14,577 nt of DNA from an uncultured Clostridia bacterium (lineage in GTDB: Bacteria; Bacillota; Clostridia; Oscillospirales; Acutalibacteraceae): assembly GCA_946004305.1 (NCBI GenBank), contig CAMFZJ010000019.1, forward strand, positions 1 through 14,577, read 5' to 3'. Of the stretch, positions 6,987 through 13,106 are shown in pieces. How positions within the stretch are numbered: position 1 is the first letter of the stretch; every line of letters starts with the position of its first letter. A program made the position numbers and the translations under genes. The notes below the pieces were generated by a model. It saw only the letters and a list, made by a program, of their open reading frames with translations, had not been told where the DNA came from and did not search any database.

Positions 6987-8291
6987 TCAATCCTTATCTG
7001 TTATTTCCGAAACAAGCATTTCTCCGCTGTTGTCAGAAACTTTGACTTTTATATTAAGCTCTTTTTCAACGTCCTCTACTGAAACATCATCAAGGAAAAT
7101 ATCTCCCTCAAATCTTAACATACAGGAAGGAATAATAAGCTTTGAGCCTAAGTCCTTATCCTTAAGCTGAGCGATTAAATCCTGTCCTGTTACAAGACCT
7201 GTAACGTCAATCTGTCCGCCGAAAAAGTTGTTTTTGATTTTATATACGTTGATTTCTATGTTTGGATATTTTGTGTTTATAGTTTTTAAGATGTTCTCCA
7301 AATGAGAATGAGTACATTCCCCACAGGCTACAGAAACTGTATGATTTAGAGTATCGTCATATTCTCTGTCCTCTAAAGCAAATTCAACTTCTTCTCTGAG
7401 CAAGGATATAAGTCCTACACCGTTTTCAAGTGCAGGATAGCCCTCGTAGTATTCAGGACTTGGAATATCTCTGCCGGCTTTTATAAAAAACTCATCTGCT
7501 GCATATACGATTCTACGTCCGTATTTTTCTTTAAAGGAATTACCGAATTCTTCAATAATATCAAGAGTTTCTGAGGCTGTCTGCTGATTGTAAGGAACTA
7601 AGGGGTACAAGCCCTCTCTGTAGCCTGTTAGCCCTACAGGCACAACAGCTACGCACTCAACATTCATTTCTTCTAAATCTCTTAATGTCCGTTTCAGCTC
7701 CTCGCCGTCATTAATCCCGGGACAGGATACAATCTGACAATTAATGCTTAGCCCGGCTTCTGCAAAGCGTCTTAATGCATCAAGGGACTTGCCTGCAAAG
7801 CGGTTGTTCATCATTTTACAGCGAAGCTCAGGATTTGTTGTATGGACAGACACATTAATGGGACTTATATGCATTTTTATAATTCTGCTGATTTCATGCT
7901 CTGTCAGATTTGTAAGGGTAATATAGTTGCCGAATAAAAATGAAAGTCGGCTGTCATCATCTTTAAAGTACAGGGTATCTCTCATACCCTTGGGAAGCTG
8001 GTCTATAAAGCAAAAAATGCACTTGTTTCGACAGGAATGTTCCTTATCCATAAGATAGGTTTCAAACTCAAGTCCAAGCTCCTGATACTCCTGCTTTTTA
8101 ATCTTTACCTTTTTAGTTTTACCCTTTTTATCCTTAATTACAAGCTCAAGCTTTTTATTAACCTGATAAAAGCGATAATCAAGTACATCTACAATTTCAT
8201 TGCCGTTAATTGAAATAAGCACATCTCCTGATGTGATACCCTTTTTGAAGGCACAGCTTGACTTGTCAACATCTTTAATTGTAACTGCCAT
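6987..8291 (-). CDS. Radical SAM protein with PDZ and DUF512 domains
   Basis: This 434-residue protein has a short PDZ-like N-terminus (about 5-50: FKKGITSGDVLISINGNEI). A radical SAM segment follows, with the CxxxCxxC cluster motif at C87, C91 and C94 (CRNKCIFC). The C-terminal half is the DUF512 region, with its VACGECTHS cysteines near residue 325. The layout matches a family widespread in Clostridia and cyanobacteria and usually annotated as 'DUF512 domain-containing protein' or a putative Fe-S oxidoreductase. Its reaction is unknown to me. The [4Fe-4S]/SAM chemistry is inferred from the motif. AAGGAGG precedes the ATG by seven bases. It sits directly before der and plsY, an association I recall in other Clostridia, which hints at a role in translation or the cell envelope. 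I see no convincing promoter between 8292 and 8341. Confidence 0.9.
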   Translation of the reverse strand: MAVTIKDVDKSSCAFKKGITSGDVLISINGNEIVDVLDYRFYQVNKKLELVIKDKKGKTKKVKIKKQEYQELGLEFETYLMDKEHSCRNKCIFCFIDQLPKGMRDTLYFKDDDSRLSFLFGNYITLTNLTEHEISRIIKMHISPINVSVHTTNPELRCKMMNNRFAGKSLDALRRFAEAGLSINCQIVSCPGINDGEELKRTLRDLEEMNVECVAVVPVGLTGYREGLYPLVPYNQQTASETLDIIEEFGNSFKEKYGRRIVYAADEFFIKAGRDIPSPEYYEGYPALENGVGLISLLREEVEFALEDREYDDTLNHTVSVACGECTHSHLENILKTINTKYPNIEINVYKIKNNFFGGQIDVTGLVTGQDLIAQLKDKDLGSKLIIPSCMLRFEGDIFLDDVSVEDVEKELNIKVKVSDNSGEMLVSEITDKD

Positions 8292-8341
8292 ACTGTATCC
8301 TCCTTATTGGCACAAACGATAGGAAAACGATTAAATCAATT

Positions 8342-8376
8342 AACAAAACAATAGGGCGGTCAGAAATCTGCCGCCC
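8342..8376 (-). terminator. Intrinsic terminator after rpmF
   Basis: On the minus strand GGGCGG-CAG (8376-8368) pairs with CTG-a-CCGCCC (8363-8354) with one bulged base and an ATTT loop, followed by a U-rich TATTGTTTTGTT. It is the most GC-rich hairpin in the window and begins 15 bases after the rpmF stop. It separates yceD-rpmF from the DUF512-der-plsY unit. Confidence 0.8.
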
Positions 8377-8391
8377 AACTTGTTGTTTAAA

Positions 8392-8589
8392 TTACTTTGT
8401 TGCTGTTGAATCTTCCTTAACAACAACCTGTCTGCCCTTATACATACCACAAGTTGTGCAAGCCTTGTGAGGAGCTGTTAAAGCACCGCAATTTGGACAA
8501 GTTGTGAGAGCAGGAGCGTCAAGCTTATAAACAGCTGAACGTCTTGAGCTTTTTCTTTTGTGAGAAGTTTTTCCGGTAGGTACTGCCAT
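8392..8589 (-). CDS. rpmF: 50S ribosomal protein L32
   Basis: The 65-residue basic protein begins MAVPTGKTSHKRKSSRR, the hallmark L32 start. It carries an intact zinc ribbon with CPNC (C31, C34) and CTTC (C44, C47), the zinc-binding (C+) form. L32 is part of the large ribosomal subunit near the exit tunnel. The gene has a strong AAGGAGG upstream and lies 30 bases after yceD, the usual Firmicutes pairing. In many relatives plsX or fapR follows; here a strong terminator follows instead. Confidence 0.97.
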   Translation of the reverse strand: MAVPTGKTSHKRKSSRRSAVYKLDAPALTTCPNCGALTAPHKACTTCGMYKGRQVVVKEDSTATK

Positions 8590-8619
8590 TGTTAAATTCC
8601 TCCTTAGTATTTATGATAT

Positions 8620-9114
8620 TTAGTCAATAAGCTGTTTAAGGATATCAAGCCTTGGGTCAACATTTGATTTACTGCAATCACATTCACCCTTGTTGAGATT
8701 TTTACCGCAGTTCTGACACAAGCCTTTGCAATCATCATTGCAAAGAAATTTACTTGGTAATTCAAGCAAAATATCAGATATTGCCAAATCATCAAGCTCC
8801 AGCTGATAATCCGGTGTTTCAATATAATCGTCATTTTCTTCATCAATCAGCTCAACAGCCAACCCATGGTTAAATGTAAACTTAAAGGATTTTTCAATCT
8901 CATCAAAGCACCTGTCACAATGAGTCGAGAAAATAAACTCCGCGACAATGGTAAGTTTAACCAATCCGGCTCTGTTGACCGCCTCTACACTAAGCTGAAC
9001 CGGAGATTTGAATGGATAATCACCGTTAAGCTCAACCTCTTGCATAGGCAAGGAATAGTCAAGGGAAAGCCTGTGTCCGTCATTCTGAAAGACTTCTTTT
9101 AATTGAAGAAGCAT
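8620..9114 (-). CDS. yceD: YceD/DUF177 family protein
   Basis: This 164-residue protein belongs to the YceD (DUF177) family, almost always encoded next to rpmF and linked in other organisms to 23S rRNA or ribosome maturation. It has a CDRC pair (C66, C69), then an acidic stretch (about 88-110), and ends with a cysteine-rich module CNDDCKGLCQNCGKNLNKGECDC (C125, C129, C133, C136, C145, C147) that probably binds zinc. The ATG at 9114 is chosen because GGAGG lies six bases upstream; an in-frame TTG at 9132 would place that site inside the coding region. A perfect-consensus promoter sits 45 bases upstream of the start, consistent with high ribosomal-protein expression. Confidence 0.93.
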   Translation of the reverse strand: MLLQLKEVFQNDGHRLSLDYSLPMQEVELNGDYPFKSPVQLSVEAVNRAGLVKLTIVAEFIFSTHCDRCFDEIEKSFKFTFNHGLAVELIDEENDDYIETPDYQLELDDLAISDILLELPSKFLCNDDCKGLCQNCGKNLNKGECDCSKSNVDPRLDILKQLID

Positions 9115-9158
9115 ACTGCACCTCCAAGACAAAAACGCATATTAAAACGCTATTTGTT

Positions 9159-9187
9159 ATTATACAAAAACAGCCCTATTTTGTCAA
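9159..9187 (-). promoter_or_regulatory. Perfect-consensus sigma-A promoter of yceD-rpmF
   Basis: On the minus strand TTGACA (9187-9182) and TATAAT (9164-9159) are both exact consensus hexamers with a 17-base spacer. The predicted start near 9152 leaves a leader of about 40 bases. Perfect elements are unusual and suit constitutive strong expression of a ribosomal protein. Confidence 0.88.
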
Positions 9188-9220
9188 TATCTAAATTGAA
9201 AAATCATAGAAAATATAGGG
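9174..9220 (-). terminator. Weak terminator-like structure after ybaK
   Basis: Immediately after the ybaK stop the minus strand has CCCTATATTTT (9220-9210), which can pair with AAAATAGGG (9182-9174) across a 27-base loop, followed by CTGTTTTTG. The long loop and bulge make it a poor hairpin. It overlaps the yceD promoter spacer, so the match may be coincidental. Confidence 0.3.
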
Positions 9221-9718
9221 TTAGTTGGTAACATCAGAAAATGTAAAAGGCACAAGCCTTTTTAAATCCTGTGGTGCAAGTTCTACCTGATAGCCGATTT
9301 TTCCTGCGCTGAAAATAATAGTATCAAAGTTTTCTGCTGTAGAATTGATTACTGTAGGAAAGGGTTTTTTCATTCCGATTGGGGAACATCCTCCGTGAAC
9401 ATATCCTGTTAAAGGCAAAAGTTCCTTTTGCTTTATCATTTCCACAGATTTATCCCCTACTGCTTTTGCGGCTTTCTTTAGGTTAAGCTCGCAATTAACG
9501 GGAATTACAAAAACATAATGCTGTCCAGACTTACCAATTGTCACCAAGGTTTTAAACACCTGCTCAGGCTTTTGTCCCATTGCTTTTGCAACATCACCGC
9601 CCTTTACTGCGTCAGTATCAGCGTAGCAATAATTCTTATATGGAATTTTAGCTTGCTCTAAAAGACGCATTACATTGGTCTTTTGTTCTGATAGCTTTTC
9701 TTTGTTTGATTTCTTCAT
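9221..9718 (-). CDS. ybaK: YbaK/EbsC-type aminoacyl-tRNA deacylase (Cys-tRNA(Pro))
   Basis: The 165-residue protein matches YbaK/EbsC, a trans-editing enzyme that hydrolyses mischarged Cys-tRNA(Pro). Diagnostic segments are VFKTL (54-58, with the lysine that corresponds to the essential one in the family) and GYVHGGCSPIGMKK (105-118), the family signature loop. Conserved ELNLKKAAKAVGDKSVEM lies between them (77-94), and residues near 151 (ELAPQDL) close the fold. I take the ATG at 9718 because GAGGA lies about five bases upstream; the in-frame ATG at 9730 has no ribosome binding site and contributes that SD. A promoter at 9758-9786 reads toward it, divergent from metK. Confidence 0.92.
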   Translation of the reverse strand: MKKSNKEKLSEQKTNVMRLLEQAKIPYKNYCYADTDAVKGGDVAKAMGQKPEQVFKTLVTIGKSGQHYVFVIPVNCELNLKKAAKAVGDKSVEMIKQKELLPLTGYVHGGCSPIGMKKPFPTVINSTAENFDTIIFSAGKIGYQVELAPQDLKRLVPFTFSDVTN

Positions 9719-9757
9719 AATTTTCCTCATAAGAATAATTTTTACAATTACATATGT

Positions 9758-9786
9758 ATTATCCTACTTTTTTCGAGAAATTTCAA
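9758..9786 (-). promoter_or_regulatory. Probable sigma-A promoter of ybaK
   Basis: On the minus strand TTGAAA (9786-9781) and GATAAT (9763-9758) are spaced by 17 bases, each one mismatch from consensus. The predicted start near 9751 leaves a leader of about 33 bases before the ybaK ATG. It diverges from the metK promoter, with 29 bases between the two -35 elements. Confidence 0.7.
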
Positions 9787-9815
9787 GTATATAATAAATT
9801 TATCAATGATTATTA

Positions 9816-9844
9816 TTGACATTTCTCACTATAAAATATATAAT
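9816..9844 (+). promoter_or_regulatory. Perfect-consensus sigma-A promoter of metK
   Basis: TTGACA (9816-9821) and TATAAT (9839-9844) are exact consensus hexamers with a 17-base spacer. Transcription should start near 9851, just before the P1 helix of the SAM riboswitch, so control of metK can fall mainly on the riboswitch rather than on promoter strength. Confidence 0.9.
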
Positions 9845-9857
9845 ACTAAAAGAATTT

Positions 9858-9960
9858 AATAAGCTTATCAAGAGTGACTGAGGGGTCAGGCCCTATGAAG
9901 TCCGGCAACCTGCTTTTGCAAGGTGCTAATTCCTGCGGTAATACCGAAAGATGAGTTATT
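9858..9960 (+). promoter_or_regulatory. SAM-I (S-box) riboswitch
   Basis: The conserved S-box elements appear in order: CTTATCAAGAG (9864-9874), the GGCCC-TATGAAG-TCCGGCAACC block (9890-9910), GGTGCTAATTCC (9922-9933), a small P4 CGGT-AAT-ACCG hairpin (9936-9946) and GAAAGATGAG (9946-9955). P1 forms between 9858-9869 and 9950-9960 with one bulged G. High S-adenosylmethionine should stabilise P1 and allow the terminator just downstream to form, lowering metK transcription. This is classic feedback, since MetK makes SAM. The aptamer assignment is very secure; the antiterminator pairing was not worked out. Confidence 0.96.
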
Positions 9961-9964
9961 TTGC

Positions 9965-9990
9965 CACCATTCGGTTGAATGGTGTTTTTT
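9965..9990 (+). terminator. Riboswitch-controlled intrinsic terminator
   Basis: CACCATTC (9965-9972), a GGTT loop and GAATGGTG (9977-9984) form an 8-bp hairpin followed by TTTTTT and ATTTTC. It begins five bases after the SAM-I aptamer and 36 bases before the metK SD-start region ends, which is where the off-state terminator of an S-box leader is expected. Confidence 0.92.
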
Positions 9991-10025
9991 ATTTTCTAAA
10001 TTATATTTATGAAAGGGATATTATT

Positions 10026-11204
10026 ATGGCTAAACATTTATTTACATCTGAGTCTGTAACAGAAGGACATCCTGACAAGGTTTGTGACCAGATTTCTGAC
10101 GCTGTTTTAGACGCAATTTTAAAACAGGATAAAAACGCTCACGTTGCTTGTGAAACTACTGCTACAACAGGTATGGTTCACATTATGGGTGAGATTTCAA
10201 CTGACTGCTACGTTGATATTGCTGACATTGCAAGAAAGGTTATTTGCGATATCGGTTATGACAATCAGGGCTGTGGTTTTGACGGCAACACCTGTGCCGT
10301 ACTTACATCTATTGATTCTCAGAGTGCTGACATTGCTATGGGTGTTAATGAATCATATGAGCTTAAAGACGGAGAAAATGACATTGATAATCAGATTGGA
10401 GCCGGTGATCAGGGTATGATGTTTGGTTATGCCTGTGACGAAACTCCTGAACTTATGCCCTTACCTATCTCTTTGGCGCACAAGCTTGCAATACAGCTTA
10501 CTAAGGTAAGAAAAGACGGAACTCTTACATATTTAAGACCTGACGGCAAAACTCAGGTTACTGTGGAATATGAGGACAACACTCCTGTGAGAATTGACAC
10601 AGTTGTTGTTTCTACTCAGCACGATGAAAACGTAACTCTTGAGCAAATCAGAAAAGATTTGGTAAAATACGTTATTAAGCCTATTATTCCTGAAAATTTA
10701 TTTGTTGACACAAAAATCTTTGTAAATCCAACAGGAAGATTTGTTATCGGCGGACCTGTTGGTGACTCAGGACTTACAGGCAGAAAGATTATTGTTGATA
10801 CCTACGGCGGATTTTCTCGTCACGGCGGCGGAGCTTTCAGCGGTAAAGACCCTACAAAGGTTGACAGAAGTGCTGCTTACTACAGCAGATATATTGCTAA
10901 AAACATTGTTGCTGCAAAGCTTGCTAAAAAGTGTGAGGTTCAGCTTGCTTACGCTATTGGTGTTGCAAAGCCTGTTTCCATTATGGTTGACACATTCGGC
11001 ACAGGAAAGTACAGTAATGATGAATTGGTAAAGGCTATTAACAAAGTCTTTGATTGCAGACCACAATCTATTATTCGTCAGCTTGATTTAAGAAATACAA
11101 GCTATCTTCCTGTAGCGGCTTACGGACATATGGGACGTGAGGATTTAGGCGTTAAGTGGGAAAATACAGACAAGGTTCAGGAGCTTATTGAGGCTTTAGG
11201 TTAA
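10026..11204 (+). CDS. metK: S-adenosylmethionine synthetase
   Basis: MetK condenses methionine and ATP to S-adenosylmethionine, releasing phosphate and pyrophosphate. The 392-residue product has the expected length. It contains SESVTEGHPDKVCDQISD (8-25, start of the active site), GAGDQGMMFGYACDET (125-140, the signature ATP-loop motif) and GGGAFSGKDPTKVDRSAAY (267-285, the P-loop-like signature). The ATG at 10026 is the real start, with AAAGGG eight bases upstream; the frame stays open back to an ATG at 9951, but that lies within the riboswitch. It is the only plus-strand gene in the window and stands alone between its riboswitch and a hairpin shared with the convergent carboxyltransferase operon. 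SAM feeds methylation and also the neighbouring radical SAM enzyme class. Confidence 0.98.
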   Translation: MAKHLFTSESVTEGHPDKVCDQISDAVLDAILKQDKNAHVACETTATTGMVHIMGEISTDCYVDIADIARKVICDIGYDNQGCGFDGNTCAVLTSIDSQSADIAMGVNESYELKDGENDIDNQIGAGDQGMMFGYACDETPELMPLPISLAHKLAIQLTKVRKDGTLTYLRPDGKTQVTVEYEDNTPVRIDTVVVSTQHDENVTLEQIRKDLVKYVIKPIIPENLFVDTKIFVNPTGRFVIGGPVGDSGLTGRKIIVDTYGGFSRHGGGAFSGKDPTKVDRSAAYYSRYIAKNIVAAKLAKKCEVQLAYAIGVAKPVSIMVDTFGTGKYSNDELVKAINKVFDCRPQSIIRQLDLRNTSYLPVAAYGHMGREDLGVKWENTDKVQELIEALG

Positions 11205-11243
11205 TTATAACGGATATAATAATACAACAACTGAATATATTGC

Positions 11244-11280
11244 AAAAAGGCACTAATTCATAAAAACGAATTAGTGCCTT
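11244..11280. terminator. Bidirectional terminator between metK and the carboxyltransferase operon
   Basis: AAGGCACTAATTC (11247-11259) and GAATTAGTGCCTT (11268-11280) form a perfect 13-bp stem around an 8-base loop. On the minus strand the hairpin is followed by a T-run (from the A-run ending at 11244), a good terminator for the operon that ends at 11299. On the plus strand the tail AGTTATTTGG is weaker but probably also stops metK transcripts. Confidence 0.85.
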
Positions 11281-11298
11281 AGTTATTTGGTATTAAAA

Positions 11299-12696
11299 TT
11301 ATACAGGATGAACCTTGTTTTCAGTATCAACTAATTCTGAATTAATACCAGCCTTAGTATTACGGCGGTTTTCAAAGAATTTTGTTGCTACCTGACCAAA
11401 CTGTGCGTATGAAAGCACGTCCTCTTCCTGCTCAATATACTGAGGAATTTCTGAGCGAAGTTTGTCAAGCTCAGGTTCAAGTAAATCCGCAGGACGGCAG
11501 GTGATAATTTCATCATCACCGATAATCTTCTTGGCAAACTCCGGATCAACCGGTACAGGAGTTTTGCCATACTCGCCTCTGATTATGCCCTTGAACTCGT
11601 TAGTTACCATTTTATAACGCTCGCCTGTTACTACATTGAACACAGCCTGTGTACCTACAATCTGTGATGTAGGAGTTACAAGCGGAGGATAGCCGGCGTC
11701 CGCACGAACTCTCGGAACTTCTGCAAGACACTGGTCAAGCTGATCTTCCTTGCCTGCCTGCTTTAGCTGAGAAATAAGGTTTGAAAGCATACCGCCGGGA
11801 ACCTGATATAAGAGAGCCTTTGTATCAGCTGTGAGAATCTTTGTATCAATAAGACCGGAATCAATATACTTTTTGCGTAAGTCCATAAAATAGTTACGGA
11901 TATTTGTAAATGCTTCAAGGTTAAGACCTGTGTCATACTCTGTACCCTGTAGGGTTGCAACCATAGACTCTGTTGGAGCGTGGGATGTACCTTGTGAAAG
12001 GGGAGAAATTGCAGTATCTATAACATCAGCACCTGCCTCAATTCCCTTTAAAAGACACATTGAGCCAAGGCCTGAGGTGTAGTGAGTGTGAAGCTGGATT
12101 GGTAAATCAACAGCTTCTTTAAGAGCCTTAACTAAGTCATATGTTGCATATGGAGTTAAGAGAGCTGCCATATCCTTAATACAGATTGAGTCAGCACCTG
12201 CATTTGCAATTTCCTTAGCATAGTTTACATAATACTCTGTATTAAAAACAGGGCCTGTGGTATAGCTGATTGCTACCTGAGCGTGAGCTCCCTCTTTCTT
12301 TGCAGCCTTAATAGCACTTTCAAGGTTTCTGATATCATTAAGTGCGTCAAAAATACGGATAATATCAATACCGTTTGCTACGCTTTTCTGAACAAAATAT
12401 TCAAGTACATCGTCAGCATAATGACGGTAACCCAGCATATTCTGTCCTCTGAAAAGCATCTGGAGCTTTGTATTAGGACAATTTTTGCGAATAATTCTTA
12501 AACGCTCCCAAGGGTCTTCATTTAAGAAACGAAGACAGCTGTCGAATGTTGCACCGCCCCAGCACTCTAATGAATGATAGCCAACTTTATCAAGCTCCGG
12601 TAAAATGGGGAGCATATCTTCAGTTGTCATTCTTGTTGCGAGGAGTGACTGATGTGCGTCACGGAGAGCAGTTTCTGTAACTAAAATCTTTTTCAT
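11299..12696 (-). CDS. oadA: Pyruvate/oxaloacetate carboxyltransferase subunit (OadA/5S-like)
   Basis: This 465-residue protein is a biotin-dependent carboxyltransferase of the OadA/PycB/transcarboxylase-5S family, which moves CO2 between carboxybiotin and pyruvate. The TIM-barrel opens with TALRDAHQSLLATRM (9-23). It keeps the presumed metal-site residues D13, K174 (in CIKDMAALL, the lysine carbamylated in relatives) and the HTH pair H203/H205. The conserved C-terminal PYC_OADA domain follows from about residue 290. It ends without a fused biotinyl domain, which is supplied by the separate gene just upstream. The ATG at 12696 is chosen because GAGG lies six bases upstream; the ATG at 12708 overlaps the carrier-protein stop and contains that SD. 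The reaction direction (decarboxylase, carboxylase or transcarboxylase) is not decided by sequence; see the findings. Confidence 0.88.
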   Translation of the reverse strand: MKKILVTETALRDAHQSLLATRMTTEDMLPILPELDKVGYHSLECWGGATFDSCLRFLNEDPWERLRIIRKNCPNTKLQMLFRGQNMLGYRHYADDVLEYFVQKSVANGIDIIRIFDALNDIRNLESAIKAAKKEGAHAQVAISYTTGPVFNTEYYVNYAKEIANAGADSICIKDMAALLTPYATYDLVKALKEAVDLPIQLHTHYTSGLGSMCLLKGIEAGADVIDTAISPLSQGTSHAPTESMVATLQGTEYDTGLNLEAFTNIRNYFMDLRKKYIDSGLIDTKILTADTKALLYQVPGGMLSNLISQLKQAGKEDQLDQCLAEVPRVRADAGYPPLVTPTSQIVGTQAVFNVVTGERYKMVTNEFKGIIRGEYGKTPVPVDPEFAKKIIGDDEIITCRPADLLEPELDKLRSEIPQYIEQEEDVLSYAQFGQVATKFFENRRNTKAGINSELVDTENKVHPV

Positions 12697-12707
12697 AGTT
12701 CGCCTCA

Positions 12708-13073
12708 TTAATTCATTGTAAGAAGTACTTTACCTGTATCTACAGACTCGCCCTTTGCTACATTTACGGAAGCAATTGTGCCGTCCTGAGCAGCCTTTAC
12801 AGGTGTTTCCATTTTCATAGCTTCTATAAAGATTAAGTCCTGTCCTGCCTTTACAGAATCTCCTGCGGAAACTTCAACTCTTACTACTGTACCCGGCATC
12901 GGAGCTGTAACCTCAACTGCTCCTGCGCTGCCTGTGGGAGCCGGTGCCGGAGCTGATTCCTTTACAGGTGCTGCTGCAACCGGTGCTGAAGCTACCGGAG
13001 CTGTAGAACCGCCTAATTCTTCAACCTGAACATCATAAGCTGTGCCATTTACTGTAATACGTAAGTTTTTCAT
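12708..13073 (-). CDS. Biotin carboxyl carrier protein (1.3S-like)
   Basis: The 121-residue protein carries the biotin on which CO2 rides between two carboxyltransferase active sites. Its biotin site is EAMKMET, with K87 as the biotinylated lysine, 34 residues from the C-terminus as is usual. The beta-sandwich runs from about residue 52 (VTAPMPGTVVRVEVSAGDSV) to the end. The N-terminus MKNLRITVNGTAYDVQVEEL matches the assembly segment of transcarboxylase 1.3S and methylmalonyl-CoA decarboxylase gamma proteins. An alanine/proline-rich flexible linker (about 25-50) joins the two. AAAGGGG precedes the ATG. It lies between the two carboxyltransferase genes, the expected place for the shuttle. Its biotin ligase is not in the window. 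Confidence 0.93.
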   Translation of the reverse strand: MKNLRITVNGTAYDVQVEELGGSTAPVASAPVAAAPVKESAPAPAPTGSAGAVEVTAPMPGTVVRVEVSAGDSVKAGQDLIFIEAMKMETPVKAAQDGTIASVNVAKGESVDTGKVLLTMN

Positions 13074-13106
13074 AGATATTACCCCTTTATGTAAATTAAT
13101 AATTTA

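Noticed and set aside
8292..8341. Promoter for the DUF512-der-plsY unit
   Set aside because: A promoter is expected because a strong terminator precedes it, but no -35/-10 pair with acceptable spacing is visible (TTGATT and TATCGT are only 12 bases apart).
8604..8846. Alternative 80-residue minus-strand ORF over yceD
   Set aside because: It lies in another frame inside yceD, has no family features and no ribosome binding site; it is an out-of-frame shadow.
9951..10025. Extension of metK to an in-frame ATG at 9951
   Set aside because: That ATG is part of the conserved GATGAG of the SAM-I aptamer, and the extension spans the terminator. The ATG at 10026 has a proper ribosome binding site and matches the family N-terminus.
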